DNA of 64,000 nucleotides from Photorhabdus cinerea (GTDB lineage: Bacteria > Pseudomonadota > Gammaproteobacteria > Enterobacterales > Enterobacteriaceae). Under the pieces are notes generated by a model. It saw nothing but the letters and a program-made list of their open reading frames with translations. It was not told where the DNA came from and ran no database searches. The position numbers were made by a program, and so were the translations under genes. The DNA lies in contig NZ_PUJW01000022.1 in NCBI RefSeq assembly GCF_011189575.1, positions 1 to 64,000 of the forward strand. The letters are read 5' to 3'. The first letter of the stretch is position 1. Every line of letters starts with the position of its first letter. Shown here piece after piece: positions 7,908 through 16,179 of this stretch.

Positions 7908-9575
7908 ATGAGTGAGGCAGATGCCCGCCCGACGAACTTTATTCGTCAGATTATTGACGAAGATTTGGCAATTGGTAAGCATACATCCGTACATACCCGT
8001 TTCCCGCCTGAGCCAAATGGTTATCTGCATATTGGTCATGCGAAATCTATCTGTCTGAACTTTGGCATTGCAAAGGATTATCAGGGCCAGTGTAATCTGC
8101 GTTTTGACGATACTAACCCGGTTAAAGAAGATGTTGAGTACGTCGATTCTATTAAAAATGACGTTCAGTGGTTAGGTTTTGAGTGGAGTGGTGATATTCG
8201 TTACTCTTCCAATTATTTTGATACGTTGTATCAGTATGCGATTGAATTGATCAATAAAGGTTTGGCTTATGTTGATGAATTGAGTCCGGAAGAGATCCGT
8301 GAATATCGTGGCACGTTGAAAGAGCCAGGTAAAAACAGTCTGTATCGTGACCGCAGTATTGAAGAAAACTTGGCTCTGTTTGAAAAAATGCGCGCCGGTG
8401 AATTTGGCGAAGGCAAAGCCTGTTTACGTGCCAAAATTGACATGGCATCCCCCTTTATTGTGATGCGTGATCCGGTTCTGTATCGTATTAAATTTGCAGA
8501 GCATCATCAGTCTGGTAACAAATGGTGCATCTATCCGATGTATGATTTTACTCACTGTATTTCTGATGCGCTGGAAGGTGTTACACATTCGCTGTGTACG
8601 CTGGAATTTCAGGATAACCGTCGCTTGTACGATTGGGTTCTGGATAACATCACGATTGATTGTCATCCGCGTCAGTATGAATTCTCGCGTCTGAATCTTG
8701 AATACACCGTTATGTCCAAGCGTAAGTTGAATCTGCTGGTGGCTGACAAGATTGTTGAAGGTTGGGATGACCCACGTATGCCGACTATCTCAGGCTTGCG
8801 TCGTCGTGGTTATACGGCTTCTTCCATCCGTGAATTCTGCCGTCGTATTGGTGTTACCAAGCAGGATAATAATGTGGAAATGGCTGCATTGGAATCCTGT
8901 ATCCGTGATGATCTGAACGAAAATGCACCTCGCGCCATGGCTGTTCTCGATCCAGTTAAATTGGTGATCGAAAATAGGTCAGAAGGGGTGCAGATGTTGA
9001 GTATGCCTAACCATCCGAATAAACCAGAGATGGGCAGCCGTGAAGTGCCATTTAGCCGTGAGATCTACATTGATCGGGCAGATTTCCGTGAAGAGGCGAA
9101 TCGTCAATATAAGCGTCTGGTATTAGGTAAAGAAGTTCGTTTGCGTAACGCCTATATCATCAAAGCGGAACGTGTTGAAAAAGATACCGACGGTAATATC
9201 ACGACAATTTATTGCAGTTACGATGAGCAGACTTTGAATAAAGATCCAGCCGATGGTCGCAAAGTGAAAGGTGTAATTCATTGGGTTAGTGCTACTCATG
9301 CTGTTCCTGCTGAATTCCGTCTTTATGATCGTCTGTTCAGTGTACCAAACCCTGGTGCAGAGGATGATTTTCTGGCAACTATTAACCCTGAATCGCTGGT
9401 AATTCGTCAGGGATTTGTTGAGCTAAGTGTGGCTAATGCTAAGCCAGAAGAGACTTATCAGTTTGAGCGTGAAGGTTATTTCTGTGCTGATAGCTGTCAT
9501 TCTAGTGCAGAACATCCGGTATTTAACCGTACTGTTGGCTTACGTGATACTTGGGCAAAAATTTCTCAGGATTAA
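7908..9575 (+). CDS. glnS: Glutaminyl-tRNA synthetase
   Basis: 555 residues, against 554 in E. coli. This class I synthetase has HIGH at 41-44 (EPNGYLHIGHAK) and the KMSKS equivalent VMSKRKL. It charges tRNA-Gln; three of its substrates are encoded at 352-721. GAGGTAAAAACA precedes the ATG. The gene neighbours nagE as in E. coli, apart from the pseudogene between them. A terminator follows directly. Confidence 0.98.
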   Translation: MSEADARPTNFIRQIIDEDLAIGKHTSVHTRFPPEPNGYLHIGHAKSICLNFGIAKDYQGQCNLRFDDTNPVKEDVEYVDSIKNDVQWLGFEWSGDIRYSSNYFDTLYQYAIELINKGLAYVDELSPEEIREYRGTLKEPGKNSLYRDRSIEENLALFEKMRAGEFGEGKACLRAKIDMASPFIVMRDPVLYRIKFAEHHQSGNKWCIYPMYDFTHCISDALEGVTHSLCTLEFQDNRRLYDWVLDNITIDCHPRQYEFSRLNLEYTVMSKRKLNLLVADKIVEGWDDPRMPTISGLRRRGYTASSIREFCRRIGVTKQDNNVEMAALESCIRDDLNENAPRAMAVLDPVKLVIENRSEGVQMLSMPNHPNKPEMGSREVPFSREIYIDRADFREEANRQYKRLVLGKEVRLRNAYIIKAERVEKDTDGNITTIYCSYDEQTLNKDPADGRKVKGVIHWVSATHAVPAEFRLYDRLFSVPNPGAEDDFLATINPESLVIRQGFVELSVANAKPEETYQFEREGYFCADSCHSSAEHPVFNRTVGLRDTWAKISQD

Positions 9576-9598
9576 TTAAATTCTGGTGTATTTAAAAG

Positions 9599-9631
9599 GC
9601 GTGACAATTTAATTGTTGCGCTTTTTTATTT
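9599..9631 (+). terminator. Rho-independent terminator of glnS
   Basis: A 10-bp stem with two G-U pairs (9599-9608 with 9612-9621) and a 3-nt loop is followed by TTTTTTATTTT. It starts about 24 nt after the glnS stop. Confidence 0.85.
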
Positions 9632-10279
9632 TATAAATTTTATCTTATTCTTGATTTTATAGTTTTTTATTCATCATTATAATAGGTTAAATAAGTTGAT
9701 GTTAATGAATTTTTGCTAAATATTAGCATTGATAAATAATTATATATTTATTTTTTCTGGAAAATATTTATATTGAAAAAGCTATTTTTTAATATAGTTA
9801 TTATATTATTAAGTTTTTGGTGTTGTATTGTTTTCTTTATTTTAATATCAATTTTATATATAATTTTAACTGTATTTTATTAATGTGTTCTTTGTCATGT
9901 TATGCAAAAAAACATTTTTCATCATTGATAATTCGTAATGCGAAAAATAATCTGTATATATGTTGATTAGATGATTCTAAATTTCTTTTTTAATCGGGTT
10001 TTTTATTTCACGGATTTTTTTTCGTGATTGGTTTTAGTCAAAAAGGAATTAATTCTATGGTCAAGCATGGTGTCTAAATTGGATTACGCTATGTATGATA
10101 ATCACATGGATATTTCCAGATTGTGATAGTGGTTTCAACAATATTTTCCGGATGAAAGAGAGATTCAATTCAACATCATCATGCCATTTACTATCTTCTA
10201 ATATGGTCCCTTGTCGCTGCTTTAGCGTTTCTGGGCGGTGGCTTACCTTACACAACTTTTGCGTTTGAAAGAGGTAACA
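9632..10279. other. Long AT-rich intergenic region upstream of chitobiase
   Basis: About 650 bp without a credible gene. It is very AT-rich to about 10000. An inverted repeat TCACG-N10-CGTGA at 10008-10027 could be a regulator site for the chitobiase gene; its arms resemble part of the Mlc/NagC box, but the match is partial. Confidence 0.4.
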
Positions 10280-12955
10280 ATGAAGAAATTTAAATTGCGT
10301 ACACTAGCAGCATTAACTGCAACTGTTGGACTTATGGGTTCTGCATATGCCACGGATGCAGCGCAGCAGTTGGTTGATTCACTGAGTCAATTAAAAGTTA
10401 ATTATAAGGTTATTGATAATCAGGCAGGAAGTCATGGTATTAATTGTGCTGTACTGGGGGCAGATTGGGCCGCTTGTAACCGAGTAGATATTACTTTAAC
10501 AAATGGTAATCAGGCGATTAACTCTTCTGACTGGGCGATTTATTTCCATAGTATTCGCCAGGTTCTGAACGTAGATAATGAGCAGTTCAAAATCACGCGC
10601 ATCACTGGTGACTTACATAAACTGGAACCCACTGAGAAATTCACCGGTATTAAAGCTAATCAGCAGATAAAACTGCCTATTACTGGAGAATACTGGCAAA
10701 TTTATAGCACTGATTTTCTGCCCCGTTGGTATGCAACGTCAGGTGATGCGAAACCTAAAGTACTTGTTAATACGGATACGGAAGATCTGAGTGAATTTTT
10801 ATCTGCTTTCACTGATGATCAGTGGAAACGTACAAAAACAGATAACAATATTCTGATGACACCTGAGAATCGTTATGCCAAGAATTTACAGGTCCAAAAA
10901 ATTGGATCAGAAAATCTGCGTGGGCAAATTATTCCGACACCAAGAGAGATTCAAATTTATGCGCAGGATGCCGATTTATCGAGTGGTGTCAGGCTGGAAC
11001 TAGGTGGTTTGAATGATGAGGCGGTTATTCTTGTTAGAAAACGTTTTACTGATCAGGGAATTAAACTAGAGAATGGTGGCTATCTGGTTGCGACGCAGAT
11101 TGTCTCTTCAGATTTTACTGACGATTGGAAGGTTAAAGGTGCTTACCGACTGAATGTTACCCAGAATGGCGCTCAGATTGTTGCTTTTGACCAATCTGGT
11201 GTGTTTTACGGTCTTCAGTCTCTGTTGTCATTGATTCCTACAGATGATAGCAGGAGGATTGCGACTCTGGCGGTAAAAGATGCTCCACGTTTTGAGTATC
11301 GTGGTGCTCTCCTAGATGTGGGACGTAATTTCCACAGTAAGCAGGCTGTTTTGCGTTTACTTGACCAAATGGCAAGTTACAAGCTGAATAAATTCCATTT
11401 CCATCTGTCTGATGATGAAGGCTGGCGTCTTGAAATCCCAGGATTGCCAGAGTTGACAGAAGTGGGTAGTCAGCGTTGTCATGATTTGAGTGAAACCAAA
11501 TGCTTGTTGCCACAACTGGGTTCTGGCCCTGATAACAACAACATGGGGAGCGGATTCTTCAGTCGTCAGGACTACATTGATATTCTGAAATATGCCAAAG
11601 CCCGTTATATTGAAGTTATTCCTGAAATTGATATGCCGGCTCATGCCCGTGCCGCAGTAGTTTCTATGGAAGCTCGCTATAACAAGTTGATGGCTCAGGG
11701 GAATGTGAAAGGGGCGAATGAATATCGCTTGCTGGACCCAACTGATACGACCAGAGCAACATCCGTTCAACTCTATGATCGTCGTAGTTATTTAAACCCA
11801 TGTATGGATTCTTCAAAACGATTTGTTGAGAAAGTTATTAGTGAAGTTGCTGCTATGCATGGAGCAGCTGGCTTACCATTGGAAACTTGGCATTTCGGCG
11901 GTGATGAAGCGAAGAATATCCGTTTGGGAGAGGGTTTTCAGGATAAAAATGGTCCTATAGAACCGGGTAAGGGGATCATCGATAAGAGCATAGAAGATAA
12001 GCCATGGGCTAAATCTCAAGTTTGCCAGAAGATGGTAGAACAAGGCATTGTGAAAGATGTTGAGCATCTTGCTAGTTATTTCGCAATTGAAGTAAGTAAG
12101 ATTGTGAATGCCAATGGTATCGACAGGATGCAGGCGTGGCAGGATGGATTAAAGCATGCTACTAGCGTTAAAGATTTTGCAACCAAACGCGTTGGTGTAA
12201 ATTTCTGGGATGCTCTCTACTGGGGTGGTTTTGATTCAGTCAATGATTGGGCGAATAAAGGATATGAAGTTATCGTATCCAACCCAGATTATGTCTATTT
12301 GGATATGCCATATGAAGTGCATCCGCAGGAGCGGGGATATTATTGGGCCACCCGTTTTAATGATGAAGCCAAGATTTTTAGTTTTGCGCCAAATAATATG
12401 CCGCAAAATGCTGAAACTTCCGTTGACCGTGATGGTAATGTCTTTAGTGCGAAAAGTGATAAACCATGGCCGGGCGCTTATGGGCTTTCAGGTCAGGGAT
12501 GGAGTGAAACAGTCCGAACTGATGAGCAGATGGAATATATGCTTTTTCCGCGTTTGTTACCGCTGGCAGAGCGGGCGTGGCACCGCGCTGGTTGGGAACA
12601 AGATTATGTTCCAGGCAAGGAATATAAGAAAGGTGAAACATATAGAGTCGATATTGATGCACTTAACCGTGACTGGACACGGTTCGCTAACCTGATAGGG
12701 CAACGTGAACTTGTCAAACTGGATAGAGCAGGTATTGCTTACCGCTTACCGGTTCCAGGGGCCAAAGTAAAATACGGTGTTCTGAGGGCCAATATTGCTC
12801 TACCGGGGCTGGTAATCCAGTATTCAACTGATGGCGGTAATAGTTGGAAAATTTATGACAATCATAAACGCCCGAAGGTGAAAGGTGATGTGTTGATCCG
12901 TTCTGTTAGCCCAGATGGTAAACGTTACAGCCGGATTGATAATGTAAAGGCATGA
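10280..12955 (+). CDS. chb: Chitobiase (beta-N-acetylhexosaminidase, GH20), secreted
   Basis: 891 residues from ATG at 10280, chosen because GAGGTAAC precedes it and the protein then begins with a signal peptide, MKKFKLRTLAALTATVGLMG with an AYA cleavage motif. There is no lipobox, so a periplasmic or released enzyme is likely. Length and layout match Serratia marcescens chitobiase (885 aa): N-terminal CHB/HEX carbohydrate-binding-like domain, alpha/beta domain, GH20 barrel and C-terminal immunoglobulin-like domain. The catalytic pair is D542-E543 in WHFGGDEAK. It cleaves chitobiose to GlcNAc, which NagE then imports, so the 4.7-13 kb region is a chitin-use set. Confidence 0.95.
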   Translation: MKKFKLRTLAALTATVGLMGSAYATDAAQQLVDSLSQLKVNYKVIDNQAGSHGINCAVLGADWAACNRVDITLTNGNQAINSSDWAIYFHSIRQVLNVDNEQFKITRITGDLHKLEPTEKFTGIKANQQIKLPITGEYWQIYSTDFLPRWYATSGDAKPKVLVNTDTEDLSEFLSAFTDDQWKRTKTDNNILMTPENRYAKNLQVQKIGSENLRGQIIPTPREIQIYAQDADLSSGVRLELGGLNDEAVILVRKRFTDQGIKLENGGYLVATQIVSSDFTDDWKVKGAYRLNVTQNGAQIVAFDQSGVFYGLQSLLSLIPTDDSRRIATLAVKDAPRFEYRGALLDVGRNFHSKQAVLRLLDQMASYKLNKFHFHLSDDEGWRLEIPGLPELTEVGSQRCHDLSETKCLLPQLGSGPDNNNMGSGFFSRQDYIDILKYAKARYIEVIPEIDMPAHARAAVVSMEARYNKLMAQGNVKGANEYRLLDPTDTTRATSVQLYDRRSYLNPCMDSSKRFVEKVISEVAAMHGAAGLPLETWHFGGDEAKNIRLGEGFQDKNGPIEPGKGIIDKSIEDKPWAKSQVCQKMVEQGIVKDVEHLASYFAIEVSKIVNANGIDRMQAWQDGLKHATSVKDFATKRVGVNFWDALYWGGFDSVNDWANKGYEVIVSNPDYVYLDMPYEVHPQERGYYWATRFNDEAKIFSFAPNNMPQNAETSVDRDGNVFSAKSDKPWPGAYGLSGQGWSETVRTDEQMEYMLFPRLLPLAERAWHRAGWEQDYVPGKEYKKGETYRVDIDALNRDWTRFANLIGQRELVKLDRAGIAYRLPVPGAKVKYGVLRANIALPGLVIQYSTDGGNSWKIYDNHKRPKVKGDVLIRSVSPDGKRYSRIDNVKA

Positions 12956-12974
12956 TTATGTGATATCAAGTAAG

Positions 12975-12998
12975 AAGGGAACCCTGATGGGTTCCTTT
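12975..12998. terminator. Terminator between chb and fur (convergent)
   Basis: Stem AAGGGAACCC / GGGTTCCTTT (10 bp with one G-U pair, loop TGAT) is followed by CT on the plus strand and preceded by A residues. It could serve both convergent genes. Confidence 0.65.
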
Positions 12999-13029
12999 CT
13001 ATGATAAAAGTTAGCGGATCAGGAGTGAA

Positions 13030-13476
13030 TTACTTCTCGTCATGTGCACTACTATCTTCGCGGCAATTACCAGCAGAACAGTGACCATATAGGTAAAGGC
13101 TGTGGTTTGAGAGTTTAATCCCATAACGTTCAGCAATATTCTTCTGGCGTTTTTCGATATATTTGTCACTGAATTCAATGACTCTACCACAATCCAAGCA
13201 GATTAAATGGTCGTGATGTTGTTGTTGAGTGAGTTCAAAAACCGATTTGCCACCTTCGAAATTATGACGGGTGACAATTCCGGCGTCGTCAAACTGATTC
13301 AACACGCGATAGACAGTAGCAAGGCCAATCTCTTCACTGTTATCAATCAGTTTCTTGTAGAGATCTTCCGCACTGACGTGGTGGTATTCAGGATCTTGTA
13401 ATACTTCCAGTATTTTCAGACGAGGAAGTGTTACTTTAAGTCCAGCATCTTTTAATGCCTTATTGTTGTCGGTCAT
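13030..13476 (-). CDS. fur: Ferric uptake regulator Fur
   Basis: 148 residues, same length as E. coli Fur and largely identical to it. The N-terminal winged helix (VTLPRLKILEVL, GLATVYRVLNQFDDAGI) binds Fur boxes. The metal sites are intact: HHDH at 87-90, C93 and C96 (CLDC), C133 and C138. It represses iron acquisition genes when Fe(II) is bound. It follows fldA on the same strand as in E. coli, but a hairpin after fldA and its own promoter indicate separate transcription. Confidence 0.98.
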   Translation of the reverse strand: MTDNNKALKDAGLKVTLPRLKILEVLQDPEYHHVSAEDLYKKLIDNSEEIGLATVYRVLNQFDDAGIVTRHNFEGGKSVFELTQQQHHDHLICLDCGRVIEFSDKYIEKRQKNIAERYGIKLSNHSLYLYGHCSAGNCREDSSAHDEK

Positions 13477-13551
13477 GCGGATTCAGTCCTGTTACTCAGT
13501 AAAGTGAAAGTAGCGATACTTCAAAAAGTACCAGTTAGTTATCAGATTATG

Positions 13552-13580
13552 ATTATAGGCATGGCTAATGAAAATGAAAA
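13552..13580 (-). promoter_or_regulatory. Probable fur promoter
   Basis: On the minus strand, TATAAT (13552-13557) is preceded by TTTTCA (13575-13580) with 17-bp spacing, about 75 nt before the fur ATG. The remaining fldA-fur gap (13477-13860) shows no gene; I found no complete small upstream ORF coupled to fur. Confidence 0.5.
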
Positions 13581-13860
13581 CCACGTTAACCATAGCTATC
13601 ATTACACATTTTGCCAGAATAATCATTTGTAAAACGCTGGAATAGCTTTACCGTCTATTCTATTCGGTTATTTTATTTGCCATTCTTCATCATAAAAAGC
13701 GAATCTGGGCAGTGTTGTGTTCTGGCAAAAGCGATAGCTTTTGATAGAACTGCACGCGGCTCGCAGGGTGAGAAAAGCAATGTGCCCCAATACGCGTGTA
13801 CACTCCAAATTTTGCACGCTGTCCGTGTTCACCATTGATAAGAATGGCTAGCACCAATAA

Positions 13861-13878
13861 ACGCCTACTGGGGTAGGC
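13861..13878 (-). terminator. Terminator of fldA
   Basis: Stem CGCCTAC / GTAGGCG with a 4-nt loop lies immediately after the fldA stop. On the minus strand it is followed by TTTATT. Confidence 0.65.
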
Positions 13879-13880
13879 GA

Positions 13881-14411
13881 TTATTCTCCAAGAATTTCTG
13901 ACAAACTCATCTCTTCGCGGATCTGTTTGGTCCAGGAATTGACTCGTTCATCTGTTAACTCTGGTTGGCGGTCTTCATCGATAGCAAGTCCGATGAAGTG
14001 GTTATCATCAGCCAGACCTTTTGATTCTTCGAAGTGATAACCTTCGGTTGGCCAGTGACCGACGATGATGGCTCCGCGAGGTTCAATAATGTCACGGATA
14101 GTTCCCATGGCATCACAGAAATACTCTGCGTAATCCTCTTGATCACCACAACCAAAAAGGGCGACCAATTTCCCATCAAAATTGATCTCTTCCAGAGTCG
14201 GGAAGAAATCATCCCAGTCACACTGTGCTTCACCGTAGTACCAGGTAGGGATGCCTAGCAGCAGAATATCGAACTGTTCGATATCTTCTTTGCTGCTTTT
14301 GGCAATATCATGGACTTCAGCAACGTCAGAACCCAGAATTTTCTGGATCTTTTTGGCAATATTTTCTGTATTGCCAGTATCGCTGCCAAAGAATATACCT
14401 ATAATTGCCAT
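13881..14411 (-). CDS. fldA: Flavodoxin 1
   Basis: 176 residues, same length as E. coli FldA and clearly orthologous. The FMN phosphate loop is FGSDTGNTENIAK near the N-terminus. The isoalloxazine-stacking aromatic loops include TWYYGEAQCDWDDFF and GCGDQEDYAEYFCDA. It is a low-potential electron carrier in the cytoplasm for MetH reactivation, pyruvate-formate lyase activation and isoprenoid enzymes. GAGG lies 12 nt before the ATG. It precedes fur as in other enterobacteria. Confidence 0.98.
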   Translation of the reverse strand: MAIIGIFFGSDTGNTENIAKKIQKILGSDVAEVHDIAKSSKEDIEQFDILLLGIPTWYYGEAQCDWDDFFPTLEEINFDGKLVALFGCGDQEDYAEYFCDAMGTIRDIIEPRGAIIVGHWPTEGYHFEESKGLADDNHFIGLAIDEDRQPELTDERVNSWTKQIREEMSLSEILGE

Positions 14412-14582
14412 AAAATGATATAACCTCTTGTTTTATTTGTGTATTTCTGTTTGAGATATACGTATATAAAATGTCGAAATCAGCAGAAAGTTTCTGATTG
14501 CATTAATAAAAAAATAAAGCCCTATTTTGACCAAACAGCAAGGACAATTCTGTCAAATTTGTGTGGTGCTGTGCTTTCAATG

Positions 14583-14873
14583 CTATGATGCAGTGATGTC
14601 ACTTTCTGCTAACTGGGCTAGCAGAATTTGCTCAATGAGTTCACTGCGGCTGATATTGCGTTGTTGTGCAAGAAAGTTCAGTGCATCTACTGCGTCAGCA
14701 TTTATTTTCAGCTCCACACGACGCAAGCCCCGTACCTTATCACGGCGAAGCTGATTACGTTTATTGACTCTAAGCTGTTCATCCCTGGAAAGTGGGTTGG
14801 TTTTTGGGCGCCCCGGTCTGCGTTCATTTGCGAACAAATCCAGAGTGGTGCGGTCCATTTGTTCTTTTGCCAT
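14583..14873 (-). CDS. ybfE: YbfE family DNA-binding-like protein
   Basis: 96 residues from the ATG at 14873. I reject the upstream start at 14957 because similarity to E. coli YbfE (97 aa) begins at MAKEQ-DRTTLDLFA. The sequence is basic (RPGRPKTNPLSR, KRNQLRRDKVRGLRRVELK) and ends with a short ribbon-helix-helix-like segment, ISRSELIEQILL. E. coli ybfE is in the LexA regulon; I see no good LexA box here. The ribosome site before this ATG is weak. In E. coli ybfF and seqA follow nearby; here accessory genes begin instead. Confidence 0.85.
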   Translation of the reverse strand: MAKEQMDRTTLDLFANERRPGRPKTNPLSRDEQLRVNKRNQLRRDKVRGLRRVELKINADAVDALNFLAQQRNISRSELIEQILLAQLAESDITAS

Positions 14874-15012
14874 AAATTCAATTAATAAAGGGCGTATACC
14901 ATAAAATATAGCACGCCATGATACCCCAGCTTCCAATGTATCGCTACTGCCTGACAAAGATAAAAAGTAGCGTAATTGTTTATCCGCAAAAGATTGTCAG
15001 TGAGTACCTGCT

Positions 15013-15981
15013 TTAGCGGTATTGGTATTTTCTACGGTACTCTATCGGTGTTAACCCATTAAGTTTCTTAAATAACTCTCTAAAATAGCGAGTATCTTCA
15101 TAGCCAACTTCATGACTAATCTCTTCTATGGTTTTATTTGATTTTTCTAACCGGCATTTCGCCAGAGATAACCGGATTTGCTGGATATATTGAATAGGTG
15201 TCTGGCCGGTCGCTGTTTTAAAACGTCGCTTCATTTGCCTTTCGCACAGGTGAATTTTGTTTGCTAAATCACCAACAGATAATATGTCTGATGGGGCGGA
15301 ATGCATCCAATCCTGTAGCTTGTGGATTAGCGTGTCTGAATGCTGGCGGTAGGGTACAAAACTTGCCAGAATATGTGGAGGGGCACCTTCTATATCACCA
15401 AATATAAGTTGGCTACAGGTTTCTCTGGTATTTTGACCATATATCTGTTCGACAATGTGCATCATTACATCATTGTATTCATAGGTGCCAGAAGTACAGA
15501 AGATATTGTTATCGCTGGTGACTTTTATTTCCGAGTGTAACTGCACTTGCGGAAACATATCCTTAAATAAGTTGGTAAGCAACCAGTGTGTAGTGGCTTT
15601 GCGATTATTGAGCAAATTAGCTTTAGCCAGTACAAAGGAGCCAGAGCAGATAGAAACAATAGGAATATTTTTTTCTTCCATCATTTGAAGCCAATCTAAG
15701 GTTTCTTGGGTACAAGAATCCAAATCGTTGTGGGGGATTCCAATTGACCCAACGAGCACAATATCTGTTTGTTTAATTTCTCCGATAAGTTTATTGGGTT
15801 TTAATCGTACCCCTCCCGGCCCAACAGCATCTTGATTATCCGGTGTGACGATATTTATTTCTGGCTCTGGTGCTCCTGCTAAATGAGCGGCAGTGGTTAG
15901 GATTTCTATTGGGCCAGTAATAGAAGTCAGAGATCCTCCTGAAAATGCTAAAGCGCTTAAAGAAACTGGATTCCTGTCCAT
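15013..15981 (-). CDS. GlxA-type transcriptional regulator (DJ-1/PfpI domain plus AraC HTH)
   Basis: 322 residues. Residues about 8-180 form a DJ-1/PfpI-like glutaminase fold with a nucleophile-elbow cysteine in IVSICSGSFVLA. Residues about 220-320 form an AraC-type double helix-turn-helix (LANKIHLCERQMKRRF, TPIQYIQQIRL, ISHEVGYEDTRYFRELFKK). GGAG lies 8 nt before the ATG. Members sense small molecules or stress and activate nearby genes. It lies downstream of the toxin exporter operon on the same strand, separated from rtxE by about 200 AT-rich bp. A role in toxin regulation is possible but not shown. Confidence 0.85.
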   Translation of the reverse strand: MDRNPVSLSALAFSGGSLTSITGPIEILTTAAHLAGAPEPEINIVTPDNQDAVGPGGVRLKPNKLIGEIKQTDIVLVGSIGIPHNDLDSCTQETLDWLQMMEEKNIPIVSICSGSFVLAKANLLNNRKATTHWLLTNLFKDMFPQVQLHSEIKVTSDNNIFCTSGTYEYNDVMMHIVEQIYGQNTRETCSQLIFGDIEGAPPHILASFVPYRQHSDTLIHKLQDWMHSAPSDILSVGDLANKIHLCERQMKRRFKTATGQTPIQYIQQIRLSLAKCRLEKSNKTIEEISHEVGYEDTRYFRELFKKLNGLTPIEYRRKYQYR

Positions 15982-16179
15982 AAGAATTCTCCGACTTAAA
16001 AATTAAGATGTATAAAGATATTTGATTTACCTAATATATCAATAACTGACTATTACAATTACAATTTAAATAATTTAGTTACATTCTGTTATTTTTTTGA
16101 ACAAATAATATAGAAATAGATACAATTTGGGCCAAAATTCATTCATTTCCTGTTGAAAATTGAACTGGATTGCTACAAT

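Noticed and set aside
10061..10255. 64-codon minus-strand ORF upstream of chitobiase
   Set aside because: No ribosome site or recognisable protein; it lies in the promoter region of the chitobiase gene.
11238..12695. Several ORFs inside chitobiase, including a 161-codon plus-strand frame at 12210
   Set aside because: They overlap a clearly conserved GH20 coding sequence in other frames and match nothing recognisable.
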